This document shows, one piece after another, positions 1 through 11,424 of a stretch of DNA of 64,000 bases. The notes below the pieces were generated by a model. It was not told the origin of the DNA. It saw only the letters and a program-made list of their open reading frames with translations, and did not search any database. The stretch covers positions 7,688,001 to 7,752,000 of the forward strand of contig OX388320.1 in the NCBI GenBank assembly GCA_947579605.1, read 5' to 3'. This DNA comes from Athripsodes cinereus (Eukaryota; Arthropoda; Insecta; Trichoptera; Leptoceridae). The position numbers and the translations under genes were made by a program. The first letter of the stretch is position 1. Each line of letters begins with the position of its first letter.

Positions 1-637
1 GTAGAGACTAGTACTGTTAGTTTAGTATCATCCTGTACCTTTTACTACAGATCTGTATTGAAAAAAATGCAGTTTTAAAATATTTAGAAAGATTGAGTGA
101 TAGTAAGGATCGAATGATATCAATTTTGTCAGTTAAAATTTGGACAATTTATAATAATTCAAATTCGTTTATTTCCTCAAATAAGCATATACAATCAAAT
201 ACAGTTCAAATATCCAAAATATGCCAATAAAACTAATTCCACTTTGCCACGTCACTAGGCTTGAACCTGTCTAGAGGCTGACATGAATAGTTTTATTTTT
301 GCTGTTATGTTTACAAATAACCATTTTATGAGGTCATGGCATATATTTCAATATGACTTTTAACTATTTTTAAGGCTGAAGACTAATTTCAACTTAAAAA
401 CCATATTATAAAATATTTTAGAATTAAGGAAATTATGCTTTTGTATTGTAATAATTTGAAGTGTGTATTACTTTACTCTCAAATTTATCTGCAACACATT
501 TTTTTTAAACAATGAATATAGTTTATAAAAACAGCAGTAATAATAATCAATAACAAAAAAAATCTTTACTGCCCAAAAACAGTATAAAATAGAATTAAAA
601 AACATGACAACATTACTACTGAACACATAATTTTGTG
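1..637. other. No gene seen
   Basis: AT-rich sequence with no supported reading frame, RNA gene or repeat copy that I can match elsewhere in the window. Confidence 0.6.
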
Positions 638-694
638 CAATGGGCAAGTTTATCGCAGAAGCGCGATATCTGCCAACTAACCCATATAGTGGTA
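638..694 (-). repeat. LINE family D 3'-UTR motif, isolated copy
   Basis: About 50 bp matching a motif seen at 22751-22803, 60557-60605 and, inverted, at 24408-24452 and 35953-35998. The shared words are GGGCGAGTTTATCGC and CCAACTAACCC (here slightly diverged). At the 60.5 and 24.4 kb copies the motif sits just upstream of a conserved ACAGTAAAGAATGAATAAA end, so it belongs to the 3' UTR of a LINE lying on the minus strand here. Confidence 0.5.
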
Positions 695-1695
695 CGTAAG
701 GTGCTTGGGTAAACTATGTGAGATAAAAGCAGATCAAGAAGAGTTTTACATGAATTAGATTTTGATTTAAGCGATAGTTATTTTTTAAGTTATGAATTCA
801 TAAATATTAAATTCTTGTTTTGACCCTGTTCCTCGCTCGCTGAAATCTATAATAAAAGCAATTTCTATTCCTCATTGTGGATCGAACATAGCTTTGGAAA
901 GCTCTTTATGGAATATCATTGAATTCTATGCATATTTTTATATAAACTTATGTTTAATATTAAGTGGTTTGAAAAGAGCACTCAATACATTTCTACTTAT
1001 CATTCTGAATGCATTATTATTATTGAAAAATATTCTAGAAAAACATTTTCTTAGCAATAGAGGGTCAATTCTTATTATATAATAGCATTATTTTCTTGGG
1101 TTCAATCTCGGTTAAATAAAACATGAAAAATAAATTTCTGCTCAACAGAGCATATCTGCTATTTTTTTTCTTTACAATGTCTTTAAAGATATACCTGGAT
1201 CTATTGTAAACCCTATGTACCCTCAAACACCCTTACAATATGTAATGTGTAAGGTGAGTGTGGAATAGATTGGAGAACTTCCTAATTGAAGGTTTGAAAC
1301 TCTATCATCAAAGTGCCAACTAATTCTTCAATTAATTATCGATAAAACAATTTTTTATAGTATATCCACTGTGATTTTTGTATTGCTATTCAATTACATG
1401 CTATATAATATATTCGACACCAACTTGTAATTTCTTTACTTGATGAGAGCGGAAACTCTTGAAAGCCGGCTCGCGTCCAATAAAAAGTCACCGTGCATAT
1501 ACTATAAAAAAGTGTTTTATTTATAATTAATTCAACCTGAACTTCCACCAAGAACTGCCGGTTGAAAAATATCAACTTTAAATCTTGAATATTTATTTTT
1601 TCAATATATACACTGTTCCCATGACAACTACAGAAGAATGATAGAAATTTTGTGGAGAGATGTGACTCAATTCATTGGTAATTTAAATTAATTCA
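695..1695. other. No gene seen
   Basis: Short open frames at 894-1082 and 1390-1575 have neither recognisable motifs nor composition unlike the surroundings. A small GC-richer patch lies near 1440-1500 and is unexplained. Confidence 0.5.
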
Positions 1696-1696
1696 T

Positions 1697-1875
1697 ATAG
1701 AGGGAAGACGGAGAGTTGGCAAAAAGCAGATGTCCTGGCTGCGCAACATTATAGACTGGACTGGAATGAGGACAGTGGATAACCTGTTCAGAGCTGCACA
1801 GAACAGGGAGGTTTTCGCCGGAGTGATCGCCAACGTCAGGGGGACCTGACATGGCACAGAAAAAAGAAGAAGAAT
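1697..1875 (+). pseudogene. LINE family B, 3'-terminal fragment of reverse-transcriptase ORF
   Basis: The plus strand reads a C-terminal tail of a non-LTR retrotransposon protein ending at TGA 1847-1849. It contains the words KKQMSWLRNI, DWTGMR and LFRAAQNRE, then VIANVRGT and stop, followed by an AAG-rich tail. The same tail occurs at 14430-14620, 22564-22740 and 29135-29420, and typically reads GRRQMSWLRNIREWTG. Everything upstream is missing, as expected for a 5'-truncated LINE copy. The clade is probably RTE-like but cannot be fixed from this fragment. Confidence 0.7.
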
Positions 1876-2444
1876 GAAAATATAATTCATTTCAATGCAC
1901 AGAAAAGGAGCATTGTCATATTCTCCAATAGTTTTCTCCTCGTGATCTCAATTGCATTGAAGGAAAAAAAGGTGATGAAAAATGCAAATTGTTAAACATA
2001 ATTTGAAATTTTTAATACATATTATATAGTCATAGTAATATATAATACATATTTATAGTGATAATAAACATATAACATATGTATGTCTCGTTACCTCCCT
2101 CAATTTCATTTTGATTACACCCCTTAAAACTTTACATTATAAAGAATGCTCGGAATTTCATTATAAGGGTGGAAGCACCATTCTTAATAATATGTATGAG
2201 GCACCAAAGCATGAGAACGCATATGGATTGATCTTTATTGACTTCAAAAGAATTTTTAATGAATATCTTCCCAAGTATATTGCAAATTCCCAATACATTA
2301 CCAGTACATACTCACCTATGTATGTGCTTGCGAGTAAAAATTTAATAGAACATGTTTTTCCAATACATGGAGGTTTTTTTATTGGTATTTTGCAAGATTA
2401 ATCCAATAAATTACATGATTTTTTCTTAGTAAATGTATATTTAA
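1876..2444. other. No gene supported; possible 5' part of LINE-1
   Basis: Contains a 96-codon open frame (2111-2401) with no motif I recognise. It lies directly upstream of the LINE-1 gag remnant but in another frame, so it may be the decayed 5' part of that ORF or unrelated. The 5' end of LINE-1 could not be placed. Confidence 0.35.
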
Positions 2445-2813
2445 TTAATAAAAATAGCTGCACTTCAAGATTTTTATGATAGTGAGATGGTAAGATTTTG
2501 TGTCTATGTATTGTTTAAATATAATATCGCTCAATTGTGTGTTACATGTATGTGTTATCACTGTCTGGGTCATGGACATACTTCTACAACTTGCCTGAAT
2601 AAGGCAAAACCAGCGGTTTGCTCCCATTGTGGGGGCAGTCATCACTATGGTGCATGCGATAAAAAGGATCAGCAACCAGTATGTGTAAATTGTAAACATT
2701 TAAGTACCAAATATGGATCTTCAACAGAATCTTATCATAGTGCTATGGATAAGTTAAAGTGTGAGTGTTATCGACGTGCCTTAGCAAGAGCCTTGCAAAG
2801 AATTGAATATTGA
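2445..2813 (+). pseudogene. LINE-1 ORF1 (gag-like) C-terminal part with CCHC zinc knuckles
   Basis: The frame opens after a TAA at 2442-2444; the first ATG is 2487 and it closes at TGA 2811-2813. The product shows consecutive nucleic-acid-binding knuckles: CYHCLGHGHTSTTC (CX2CX4HX4C), CSHCGGSHHYGAC (CX2CX3HX4C) and a third start CVNC. The order and spacing match ORF1 proteins of jockey/CR1-type LINEs, which package the element RNA. It then runs through an Arg/Cys-rich segment to RIEY and the stop. The N-terminal half expected of such a gag is absent in this frame, so the ORF is truncated or broken upstream. The stop codon is followed directly by CTA, and the same frame stays open for 387 more codons. 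Confidence 0.75.
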
Positions 2814-3977
2814 CTATTTGATATTATTGATTTAAGTAAAGAGATTGTGAAAACCATTATAAACAGAATAAATTTACTTATGGCAACACCTCAAAAAACA
2901 CACTGTATAAAGTGTGGAGACGTTCTCTATCATTCATTGGTTGATTTACATGTAGATGTCGCTTGTGTTTGCTACACTTGTACCTCGTATATGGCAATGC
3001 GTGTCTGTCAATACGTGAAAATTACTATTTTTTATTTTATTATGTTGTCTCATGTATTAGTTATAATAATGTTCTTGGATATTACATACTCTATGATATT
3101 AAGAAAAAGCGATCCCATTATGATGGAAATTAATTTTATCCATTTGATGAATCGACTTAACTTGTTAGTGACGCTTCATACTGGTGATAAATGCATATCA
3201 TCAAAGAGAAATTATTATTTGACAATATTTTTTTGTTTTGTTTATTGCAAAATGTTGATCCTGTTGTCAGTCGATAACGAAAAAACGCTCAACATAAATA
3301 ATGGTCCGACTGTATCTGATATTGTATTTAACTATGTGTGTTTTGACTTTGTCGCTTGCATTCGATTTTCAACTTGCAATTGTATGGGAGAACTCATTCT
3401 TTTGACGTTTAATAGTGATCATATTTCAATATCACAGTGCACCAATCATGAGCTGAGGATGGCGACGGTGCTGCCACTACTGGGAAATATTTTTTGCTAT
3501 TGTAAACTGTTCTTTATATATTTGTATTTTAGCAACCAACATCCTATGATTTGCTTCAAAATGTTTGACGCACACATCATGTACTGTGAATTGTATTTGT
3601 TATATTGTTTGATGTGTGTTAGTTTGATAAATTTGTATTTGTTCAATACGGTTGGTATAGCTGTGCCACTTTATTTGTATTTTGTACTACCGGGATCTAA
3701 TTTTTACTTAAAACTTGAATTAAGAATAATAAGATTGAAAAAATGCTTTTTTTGGTGCATTTTGTTGCAGTATTCTACAGATATAAGTATTAATACTCGT
3801 ATGATTGTATTCGAATTCAGATCAGTGGTATGCGTTCTCAGTATAAAAATTGTGAGATGTTCACGGCTGTTCGCTGTCAGTTGTCCGACTTTTTTATGTA
3901 TGAGTGTTGTAAGAATTATATCTACACTAATATATTTAAATAATCCAAGATACAACACAACATATTTACAGATATAG
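2814..3977 (+). CDS. Unrecognised 387-codon open stretch between gag and ORF2 of LINE-1
   Basis: Same frame as the zinc-knuckle ORF and separated from it by a single TGA. There is no further stop until TAG 3975-3977, in sequence where a stop would be expected about every 15 codons. The first ATG is at 2880, giving 366 codons if it starts independently. Early cysteines form CIKC and CVCYTC, a possible metal site, and the rest is rich in Cys, Tyr, Phe and Ile. Several hydrophobic runs (around 3018-3085, 3217-3272, 3490-3530, 3590-3700) look membrane-like, though T-rich DNA tends to give such residues. No family is recognised. It could be a readthrough extension of gag, an independent third ORF, or an open frame kept by chance. 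A typical LINE has little or no spacer here, so 1.2 kb is unusual. Confidence 0.4.
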   Translation, partial: LFDIIDLSKEIVKTIINRINLLMATPQKTHCIKCGDVLYHSLVDLHVDVACVCYTCTSYMAMRVCQYVKITIFYFIMLSHVLVIIMFLDITYSMILRKSDPIMMEINFIHLMNRLNLLVTLHTGDKCISSKRNYYLTIFFCFVYCKMLILLSVDNEKTLNINNGPTVSDIVFNYVCFDFVACIRFSTCNCMGELILLTFNSDHISISQCTNHELRMATVLPLLGNIFCYCKLFFIYLYFSNQHPMICFKMFDAHIMYCELYLLYCLMCVSLINLYLFNTVGIAVPLYLYFVLPGSNFYLKLELRIIRLKKCFFWCILLQYSTDISINTRMIVFEFRSVVCVLSIKIVRCSRLFAVSCPTFLCMSVVRIISTLIYLNNPRYNTTYLQI

Positions 3978-4003
3978 ATAATGATTATAATGTCCAGGAT
4001 TAT

Positions 4004-6928
4004 ATGTGTCGCACAACTGAACAGTGTAATAGTGTAATTGATTCTTGTGGTGACCCTTTGATGGTGATGCACTCTAATATAAGAAGTATGCAAAAAAATT
4101 TCGACGAGTTTTTAATACATCTGAATGAATTAAACAAAAAACCAGACTGCATCATCTTATCGGAGGCCCATTTGAGTGAATACAGTCCTGAGTATCGCAT
4201 AGAGGGGTACACATATCACTGTACATCGTATGTTATTAACAAAAATGGTGGCATAGTTGTATTTACTCGAGATGTGGACGATATCGAGTGTAATGAGATA
4301 CAAATGAATAAGGTGAATTGCCTACATATTCAGTTAATGAGGTCGAACTTAAATTATCACATATTTGCAATATATAGAACTCATGGCTCGATTATACATG
4401 AATTTGTAAATGATTTTAGAAATTTGCTTTTACAGTATAGAGGTAAAAATGTTATAGTGGCGGGTGATATCAACATCAACGTGGCTGATGATTGTTTTAG
4501 TGCAGATAAAAATAATTATTTGGATATTATGACTGAACTTAATTATAAGTTATGTTCAAAATTATATACTAGAGAGGTCAGTGACCAAAAACCATCTTGT
4601 TTAGATCATATCTGGACAAATGTTTCCCTTGATAAATTAGCTGATATAAAATATATAGTCTGGGTAAATAATATAACGGATCATCACACTTGCATTTTTA
4701 TGAGAAGGGTTAGTTGTCCTTCAAGTGAGCAAAGACGTGTCGAATCAACTGTTACAAAAGTAGATATGAATAAACTTAAAGAAACACTGGAGGCCGAATC
4801 TTGGGACACAACACTAGATTCTCTAGATAGTAATGTATGTGCTACTGAATTTTATAATACGCTTTCATCACATATATCACGAGCTACATTTACTTATGAT
4901 AGAAACCAAAATGTAAAAAGTAAATTTAAGACTATTGCACCATGGATGACAGTGGGTTTGGTAACTTCAATTAGACATAGAGAAAGGTTATATAAATTGA
5001 CAAGAAAGTTTCCATTTGACTTATCCATAAGAAATACATACAGAGCATATAGAAATGTATTAACTACTCTAATCAGGAGATCAAAAAATGAACACTACTC
5101 GGGTAAATTGATCAAGGCGGGTTCTAGTGGTCGTAGAGTGTGGGGAGTCATAAACGAAGTTATTAATAAAAAGGTTAAACGCGTCGACATCAGGGAAATA
5201 GAACATAATTCTGAAGTGTATAGAATGTCGGAACAGCCAGATAGAATTACTAATGTATTCAATACTTATTTTAGTCAGGTGGGAGAAAATCTGGCACGAC
5301 AAATAGATCAGAGAATTCCTGAGGGCGAAACTGACACGAGCCTCGACTTACAATTTAGTCTTAAGAAATTTGAACAGATCAACTCTGACATAGTGCAAAA
5401 GGAGATACAAGGTCTGAGTGGCGGATCTTCTCCTGGATTTGATGGTGTGGGAGTTAATATCCTGAAGGAAAATTCCAAATATCTATGTCACCCAATCACA
5501 CATATTATCAATGTAAGTCTAAATAGTGGAATATTTCCAGAAGTATATAAGACATCCCATGTTACACCGGTGTACAAGTCAGGTGATCGTCGAAGCGTTA
5601 ATAATTATAGACCTATTTCTGTTATTTCGAACATAGCAAAAATATTTGAAAGAATTGTCAAAAAACAAATACTTAGTTTTTTAAACTCTGCTAAGATTAT
5701 AAATGACAATCAGTTTGGTTTCAGACAGGAAATGGGAACTGATGACGCGTTAGCTAGACTTTCAACAGTTGTAAGTGAATCTCTAGATGAGGGGAAGAAA
5801 TGTGTGGGAGTATTCGTGGATCTCAAAAAGGCGTTCGATAGCATAAGTCATGATAGATTGATAAATAGGTTGAGACAGATTGGAATCAGTGGGAAGGTGG
5901 AAAAATGGCTTCAAAGCTATCTTTTTTGTAGAAAGCAAAGAGTAAAAATTAAAACGTTTCTAAGTGAACCATTAACCTCCGAATATGGAATCCCACAAGG
6001 GACGGTGCTGGGACCAATACTGTTTATAATTTATGTTAATAAAATATTTGATCTTCCACTTAGATCGACGATTTTGTCGTTTGCCGATGATACCGCTTTG
6101 ATTACTCATGGTAAAACATGGAAAGAAGTGGAAGTCATCGTCAACGAAGATATCAATACACTAAAAGGCTGGTTTGACAAAAATATTCTGTCACTAAACA
6201 CAGAGAAGACAAACTACGTGAGCTTTTCTGTCAATGTCAGAGGTAAGCCCAAAGATGATCTCAGAATAGGAATCCATCATAATTCTTGTCAGAACATAAC
6301 GGGGGATTGTGTAAATCTTAAATGTGTTTTACTGAAGAATGTGAAAAAGGTTAAATATCTTGGCGTGGTCGTAGATTCTAATTTGAAATGGAAGGATCAT
6401 GTGCAGATGACTGTCAATAGAATAAGAAAACTTTTTTATATTTTTTATAGACTTCGAGATATTATGAATAAAGCCCAATTGAAGAGTGTATACTTCTCCT
6501 TAGTACAGTCGGTTTTACAGTACGGTATAATAGCTTGGGGAGGTGCGTATAAAAACAGCCTATATTCCTTGGGAGTTTGTCAACGTAGTATAATAAAAAT
6601 AATTCTCAAGAAGCCTATGGACTATTCAACCGTTAGACTGTTTGAAGAGTTTGCTGTTCCATCCGTGGAAAGCATATACAAAAGAAAAGCAGTATGCCAG
6701 GTGTGTAAGGAGTATTTTGTACGCGCAATTCATCCAACAAATAGTATTAGTGAATGTTCGAGGTCAGGAAGACGAATAAAAGTTCCTGCAAAAAAAACTA
6801 CTTCCGGACAGCACCACTATACTTATCTTGGGGTTGGATTGTATAACAATTTGAAAGGAGAATATAAGTTTAAAACAGCAGATAAGCTTTCGAATTTTAG
6901 GTATAATCTGAAAAAGGTATTTAGGTGA
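4004..6928 (+). CDS. LINE-1 ORF2: APE endonuclease and reverse transcriptase
   Basis: An intact 974-residue protein from ATG 4004 to TGA 6926-6928. The N-terminal endonuclease carries HSNIRSMQKN (Asn25), LSEAH (Glu54), AGDININV (Asp155, Asn157) and TDHHTC (Asp226-His227), the residues of APE-type nucleases that nick target DNA. The reverse transcriptase follows with HVTPVYKSGD, NNYRPISVIS, NQFGFRQ, VFVDLKKAFDS, GIPQGTVLGPILF and the catalytic FADDTALI (FADD at residues 693-696), then KYLGVVVDSNLKW. The length is typical for jockey/CR1-group elements. Its frame is open upstream from about 3945 without another ATG, so ATG 4004, just before the endonuclease core, is the likely start. No stop or frameshift is seen, so the enzyme may be functional. 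Confidence 0.92.
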   Translation: MCRTTEQCNSVIDSCGDPLMVMHSNIRSMQKNFDEFLIHLNELNKKPDCIILSEAHLSEYSPEYRIEGYTYHCTSYVINKNGGIVVFTRDVDDIECNEIQMNKVNCLHIQLMRSNLNYHIFAIYRTHGSIIHEFVNDFRNLLLQYRGKNVIVAGDININVADDCFSADKNNYLDIMTELNYKLCSKLYTREVSDQKPSCLDHIWTNVSLDKLADIKYIVWVNNITDHHTCIFMRRVSCPSSEQRRVESTVTKVDMNKLKETLEAESWDTTLDSLDSNVCATEFYNTLSSHISRATFTYDRNQNVKSKFKTIAPWMTVGLVTSIRHRERLYKLTRKFPFDLSIRNTYRAYRNVLTTLIRRSKNEHYSGKLIKAGSSGRRVWGVINEVINKKVKRVDIREIEHNSEVYRMSEQPDRITNVFNTYFSQVGENLARQIDQRIPEGETDTSLDLQFSLKKFEQINSDIVQKEIQGLSGGSSPGFDGVGVNILKENSKYLCHPITHIINVSLNSGIFPEVYKTSHVTPVYKSGDRRSVNNYRPISVISNIAKIFERIVKKQILSFLNSAKIINDNQFGFRQEMGTDDALARLSTVVSESLDEGKKCVGVFVDLKKAFDSISHDRLINRLRQIGISGKVEKWLQSYLFCRKQRVKIKTFLSEPLTSEYGIPQGTVLGPILFIIYVNKIFDLPLRSTILSFADDTALITHGKTWKEVEVIVNEDINTLKGWFDKNILSLNTEKTNYVSFSVNVRGKPKDDLRIGIHHNSCQNITGDCVNLKCVLLKNVKKVKYLGVVVDSNLKWKDHVQMTVNRIRKLFYIFYRLRDIMNKAQLKSVYFSLVQSVLQYGIIAWGGAYKNSLYSLGVCQRSIIKIILKKPMDYSTVRLFEEFAVPSVESIYKRKAVCQVCKEYFVRAIHPTNSISECSRSGRRIKVPAKKTTSGQHHYTYLGVGLYNNLKGEYKFKTADKLSNFRYNLKKVFR

Positions 6929-7255
6929 AAATAACTGAGTGTATTCTCGTTTTATTGATTTTTATTTTTTGTTTTGTTTTTTTTACATGTAACTCTATTG
7001 TTATTAACTTTAGGTTGGATATTATATACCTAGTTGTGTATGTTTTGTTGCTGAATTTAAGATTTAAGAATTACCCTTTATCCTTCAAAGCACGAGCTCT
7101 GCTCAATTTTGAAGGAACAAATAAAAGAAAAATATATGTTTTTATTATTATTTTGTATTGATTGATTATTGTTTTAAGTGTATATTTTTTACTGAATAAA
7201 ATATATTTGAATATTTGAATTTGAATATGTGTTTAGTGTATTGTATATACCTATG

Positions 7256-7515
7256 TAATACAAGAGAGACGATGGTCCTGGCTGGGACTTGTTTTGAGAA
7301 TGCCCAATGATAGTTGGCCAAAAAGAGCGCAGTTATTCCGTCCGCAAGGGCGCCCTCTTTCACAATACACTGTTCTTATGACAACGATATCAGAGCGCAG
7401 GGAATGTCGTGGAAAGAGGTGACGCAATTGGCGCAGAGACGCTCTGAGTGGAGGAGGTTGGTTTCTGCCCTGTGCTCCCGAGAGGAGCGTTGAGGGCGAT
7501 GATGATGATGGTATA
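7256..7515 (+). pseudogene. LINE family A (RTE-like) 3' end
   Basis: The fragment reads RRWSWLG and MPNDSWPKR, then a Thr/Ser-rich TTISERRE-like stretch and RSEWRRLVSALCSREER before the stop, ending in a (GAT)n tail. Copies occur at 20287-20542, 25177-25468 and, shorter, at 58812-58886. A short 3' UTR with a trinucleotide tail directly after the ORF suits RTE-like LINEs. The 5' end is truncated and small indels break the frame. Confidence 0.7.
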
Positions 7516-9039
7516 TGTGTATCGTCACATTAGTAACCATAATACAAGATTCAATCTTAGTCTGGGACTAGCTCGGTCTGTGTGAATTGTCTTTACATGT
7601 TATGTTATGTGTATTATTTGAATTATAGACTGATGTAAAAAACTTAATTGAAAAAGAGAAAGTTTCAATAACTGATGTATAGTGAAACTGTTATTGGTAC
7701 AGTGTTTGTAAAAGAAAGCATTCCAGGGTTTTATCAGATAAATTAAGAACTATATTGAAATAAACAATCAAATGAATACTTAAGTAACATATAAAATCAC
7801 AGTTGTATGACTTTGTAACGCGTTTGTCTGTATGTTCGCCTAGAGAACTACAATGGTAGGATTATTGTTAGTATTATTACTATTTCTGCACTAGCTAACT
7901 TCAGTAGTAAGTTAGTAACGTTATTATGTGTAGTATCTTAATTTCCCACCGGCACGAAACCAAAGTAGGAATGTTCATTAAAATTGTATTTTATCGAAGT
8001 GTTTCGCAATAAGTAATACGTACAGTTTCGTTTTAATTGAATTAGGTTTTCTCATCTGGGAATAAAAGAAATATCGTGACAAAATTCATAAACCTATACT
8101 GTTAATTTTATTTTAATTATTCTAAGCACCATCCCCTATTTGGTTGTTTTAGATAACTATGTTAATAATAAATTGTCATATTAAAAAAAAATATTACCAC
8201 GGTTTCAGTGCAGACGTCTACAATAATTGTTACATTGGAATGAATACCGTAAACTTGGACATAAATATATGATTTTGCATATTTATGCATATGTAGATAG
8301 TTTGCACTGCATAGTTAGTTATTTTGATTATATTATTTTATAATCTGTGATATTTAACATCAATTTCTTAAGTTTCTTATATATTTAAATGTTGCTGTGC
8401 TTTTTATACCGTTTTTTTCTTGTGTTTACATACGTTAAATTGTATAGATATAAATTGTATTAGTAAGGTATTTTATTTTTAAAAAAAGCAACAGCCGTTT
8501 ATAGTTTAAAAAATAAAATAAATAAATAAATAAAAATTAAATAAAATATTCAAACGAAAATCTAAAACTAATTGGCAGGTGAGATTATTAGAGCGAATGT
8601 AGTAACGATATTTTTTAGTATGCAACAATTAACATTAATGATCATAACATTGTTATATAATAAATGCCTAAAGCATTAATCATATTTCTATTCACCATTT
8701 TGAAAATAAATTTTGTTTTAGCTTTTATCCATTATAAAAATTAGAGTCTTTTTGTATGAGATCAAATATTATTTCTTTTCATAAATAGCGGATATTGCGT
8801 AGGGTTAAAACAAGTTTGTGAAATATTAATCATAGAGTTATTTAATATGATTAGAAAGAGATAAAGTATAAAAAATGACTTTATTTTTATTAAAAGTATC
8901 ACATATACCCGATTTAAAATGTCTAAGAGAACTTTTACGATTTTATCACATTACTTTTTTTGATTTTGTTATGTACAAGATGATGTACCATAAAAATAAA
9001 ATAAATAAACAAATATATTAAATTCGCTATTTATTCTAC
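7516..9039. other. No gene seen
   Basis: AT-rich sequence with short AAAT runs near 8513-8535 and no supported gene. Nothing matches other repeats in the window. Confidence 0.6.
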
Positions 9040-9215
9040 CCCATGAAGTCCCCGGTAAAGCATATACCTTTAGTTTTTTTTTGAAAATTTTCGACTGTTC
9101 TGTGAAAGTCGGGTGTTCGTATAACCTCATTTATAAGACATTTGACATCTATAATAATTAAGCGATGAGGCATGCTACCCGTCCTGAATTTATAAGCTTT
9201 TATTGGCACGTAAAA
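9040..9215 (+). repeat. Family Z retroposon, diverged copy
   Basis: Matches the full family Z copy at 50168-50400: a CCCCGGTAAAG word, then TGTGAAAGTCGGGTGTTCG, AAGACATTTGACATCT, GCGATGAGGCATGCTACCC and TTGGCACG in the same order. It lacks the 3' end of the element. Confidence 0.65.
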
Positions 9216-11420
9216 TTAATCTAAATGTTTTTATGCATTGACGATGGCTTGGATGGATGGACTATTTAATTATTTTTAAATTTTTCAAGAGTTTAGTACC
9301 TCTATGAAATCACCTCATAGATATGAACATAAATAAATTTATTGGGGAATATTATGAAGGCAATTGTTTAATATTGAAGATATCTTCGCTACGAAGATTA
9401 TATTATATAGATACTATGTACAAGTATTCATATATATTATGGCGCATATTGCAATAACTAAGTGCAGTTTGAAACTGTTTCATATTATTTAGTTAATGAA
9501 CCGCTTCGCCATGACTACTTTGTTGCGAGTAAATTATTATTGTTAGTAAATAGTTAATGACTTCTGTAAAGAAATATCATTTCCTTATGTATAATAAGTA
9601 CCTACAGTTAAATAATAACCTAAACTTTAGTCATTCTTTTCATTTTTTTCGATGCCTATCTCTTGCACAGTAATCTTAATTTCACAAATTAGTTTGTTAA
9701 TTATTTGATATTATATATTTCCTTACATGAATGTCTGACGGGCTAATTGATTATGATGATCTCATCACCTTTTGCTGGAAAGTTGATACGTGTTTGGATG
9801 ACCGTCTGCTGGTTACCCCATTTGTGAAAAACAACCCAGAGTTGAGACAAAACTGTTCAAAGTTTAACTATGTATATTGTGTAATTCAAACGCTGTTAAT
9901 TTTTATAGTGAAAATTTGAACAGTGTTTTGTCTTGGTTAGTTTATATTATAATAGTTAGGAAGAAACCATTTATTTAGGTGTGTGAAATGTTTGTTATCT
10001 ACAATATAGTTATTGGTGTGTGAAACGAAAAAGGTATGAAGCAACAAAAAGGGTAATATTAATAAATAATTAAATCGCTCGGAGATAATTGTCTTGTTAA
10101 GGGATTGTTTATGATAATTGGTGTGGTGGCTGCATCGAGATGCTTAATAATATTGTAATCAGGCGCGCCTCTGGTTGTATTAAATACGGAAGAAGAAATA
10201 CATAACATACAAAATTTCAATATTTTAATCTTTAAATAACGATCTGCATTTATTTTAGATACCAGTAAATGTGAATAAAAATATTTTTCATATATTTTTT
10301 ACTCAATTTGATAGGATTTGTTCAATTTATCATTTACTTTTCATTAAATTTTGTAAAGAAGCTACCATAAATTATACCTACCCACTGTACTGAAATTCCA
10401 GTATTGAAAGTTAGTATCTGAAATGTATGTTTATACCTGAATGGTCAGGAATAACTTCATAAACTTAATTTAACTGAGGGGTGACGAATGTTCTTCTAAA
10501 GATCTGATTATAGGAAATGACAGAGTGATGTCTGTCATCAACTATCTGAGTAGGAAGATTCAGGCAGAAAATGAAAAGTATGTAAGTATAGAAACTATGT
10601 CTGTCTTCTTCCCATTCTTCCTGGTACTGTCTCAACTTATTGCCGCTGAGTGCTATTCTTCTTGTCGTAAGGTTGTACTTTCTTCTGATCCGTATGTCAT
10701 CATCATCCAGGCCATTTTTCCACCGGATCCTATTGCATTGTGTCATCCAGGTATTTTTTAGTCTTCCTTTTGATGGATGTCGATAAGTATAGAAACTATA
10801 TACATATGGTTTTCAACTTAGAAAACGATTCACAATATATATTGGTATAATCAAATCTATTCTACCAACACAGAAATAATGTCCTGAATATTTATTGTAC
10901 GCAATTATTCTGCTGGCTTCCTCACTTGTGACAAATGTCATGATGGAACCTATAGTTAAATAATTTTAATTTTTTTTTATAAAAAAAAGAACAATATTGT
11001 CACTTAGAATGTTATTCAGTCTAACCCTTAGCATTATCACGCAGTTTTATGATATAAAATCGAAACGATATAATATTATCTATAAAACATCAGGCCATGA
11101 TTGCACCGTAACTCTTGCGGTTTAATCGAATATGTCAATAGTCATTATTGATTGTTATTATGGGGATTACAATTTAAACAAAAGTAGATATTCACGAAGA
11201 TTCGGAAGCAATGATGATAAAAGATTAAAGTACCATTTTGAAATGAATATTACAATTTTGAAATCCTTCATGCACATTCAATAGTATATAATGACTTTTA
11301 TTGAATCAGTCACGATATTCTTATGAAGAACACTGAATAACATATGTACGAGTATGGAGATAGTTCGATGATATTCTTTTAACTTCACATAATATTACTT
11401 TGCGTTTTGATGATAGGAAA
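9216..11420. other. No gene supported; small inverted repeat and unclear fragment
   Basis: A 16-20 bp imperfect inverted repeat (GACAAAACTGTTCAAA and its complement) spans about 9848-9932 with a 65-nt loop. The 62-codon frame at 9731-9919 runs into it and has no motif. At 10465-10775 the minus strand reads acidic and basic residues without an interpretable family, possibly a worn transposon end. A weak family Z end lies near 10905-10950. Confidence 0.45.
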
Positions 11421-11424
11421 GTTT

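Larger units (their letters stand above)
2445..7215 (+). mobile_element. LINE-1: near-full-length non-LTR retrotransposon
   Basis: Order on the plus strand: zinc-knuckle gag remnant (2445-2813), a long open stretch in the same frame after one TGA (2814-3977), endonuclease plus reverse transcriptase ORF2 (4004-6928), and a T-rich 3' UTR. The element ends near 7215 in AATAAA followed by a repeated TTTGAATA tail. ORF2 resembles jockey/CR1-group LINEs (APE-type endonuclease, FADD reverse transcriptase). The 5' limit is uncertain and I could not identify a target-site duplication. An intact ORF2 next to a partly open gag suggests recent insertion. Confidence 0.8.

Noticed and set aside
3380..3480. 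NSDHIS word in the 387-codon stretch, resembling the SDH motif of LINE endonucleases
   Set aside because: No other endonuclease motif surrounds it, and ORF2 has its own complete endonuclease.
3704..4093. 129-codon minus-strand frame across the LINE-1 ORF1/ORF2 gap
   Set aside because: Antisense to the two plus-strand frames, no motif; treated as a shadow.
6925..7161. 78-codon hydrophobic frame after LINE-1 ORF2
   Set aside because: Starts at GTG over the ORF2 stop and lies in the T-rich 3' UTR; no motif.
9731..9919. 62-codon frame starting MSDGLIDYDD
   Set aside because: Too short, no motif, and its end is part of an inverted repeat.
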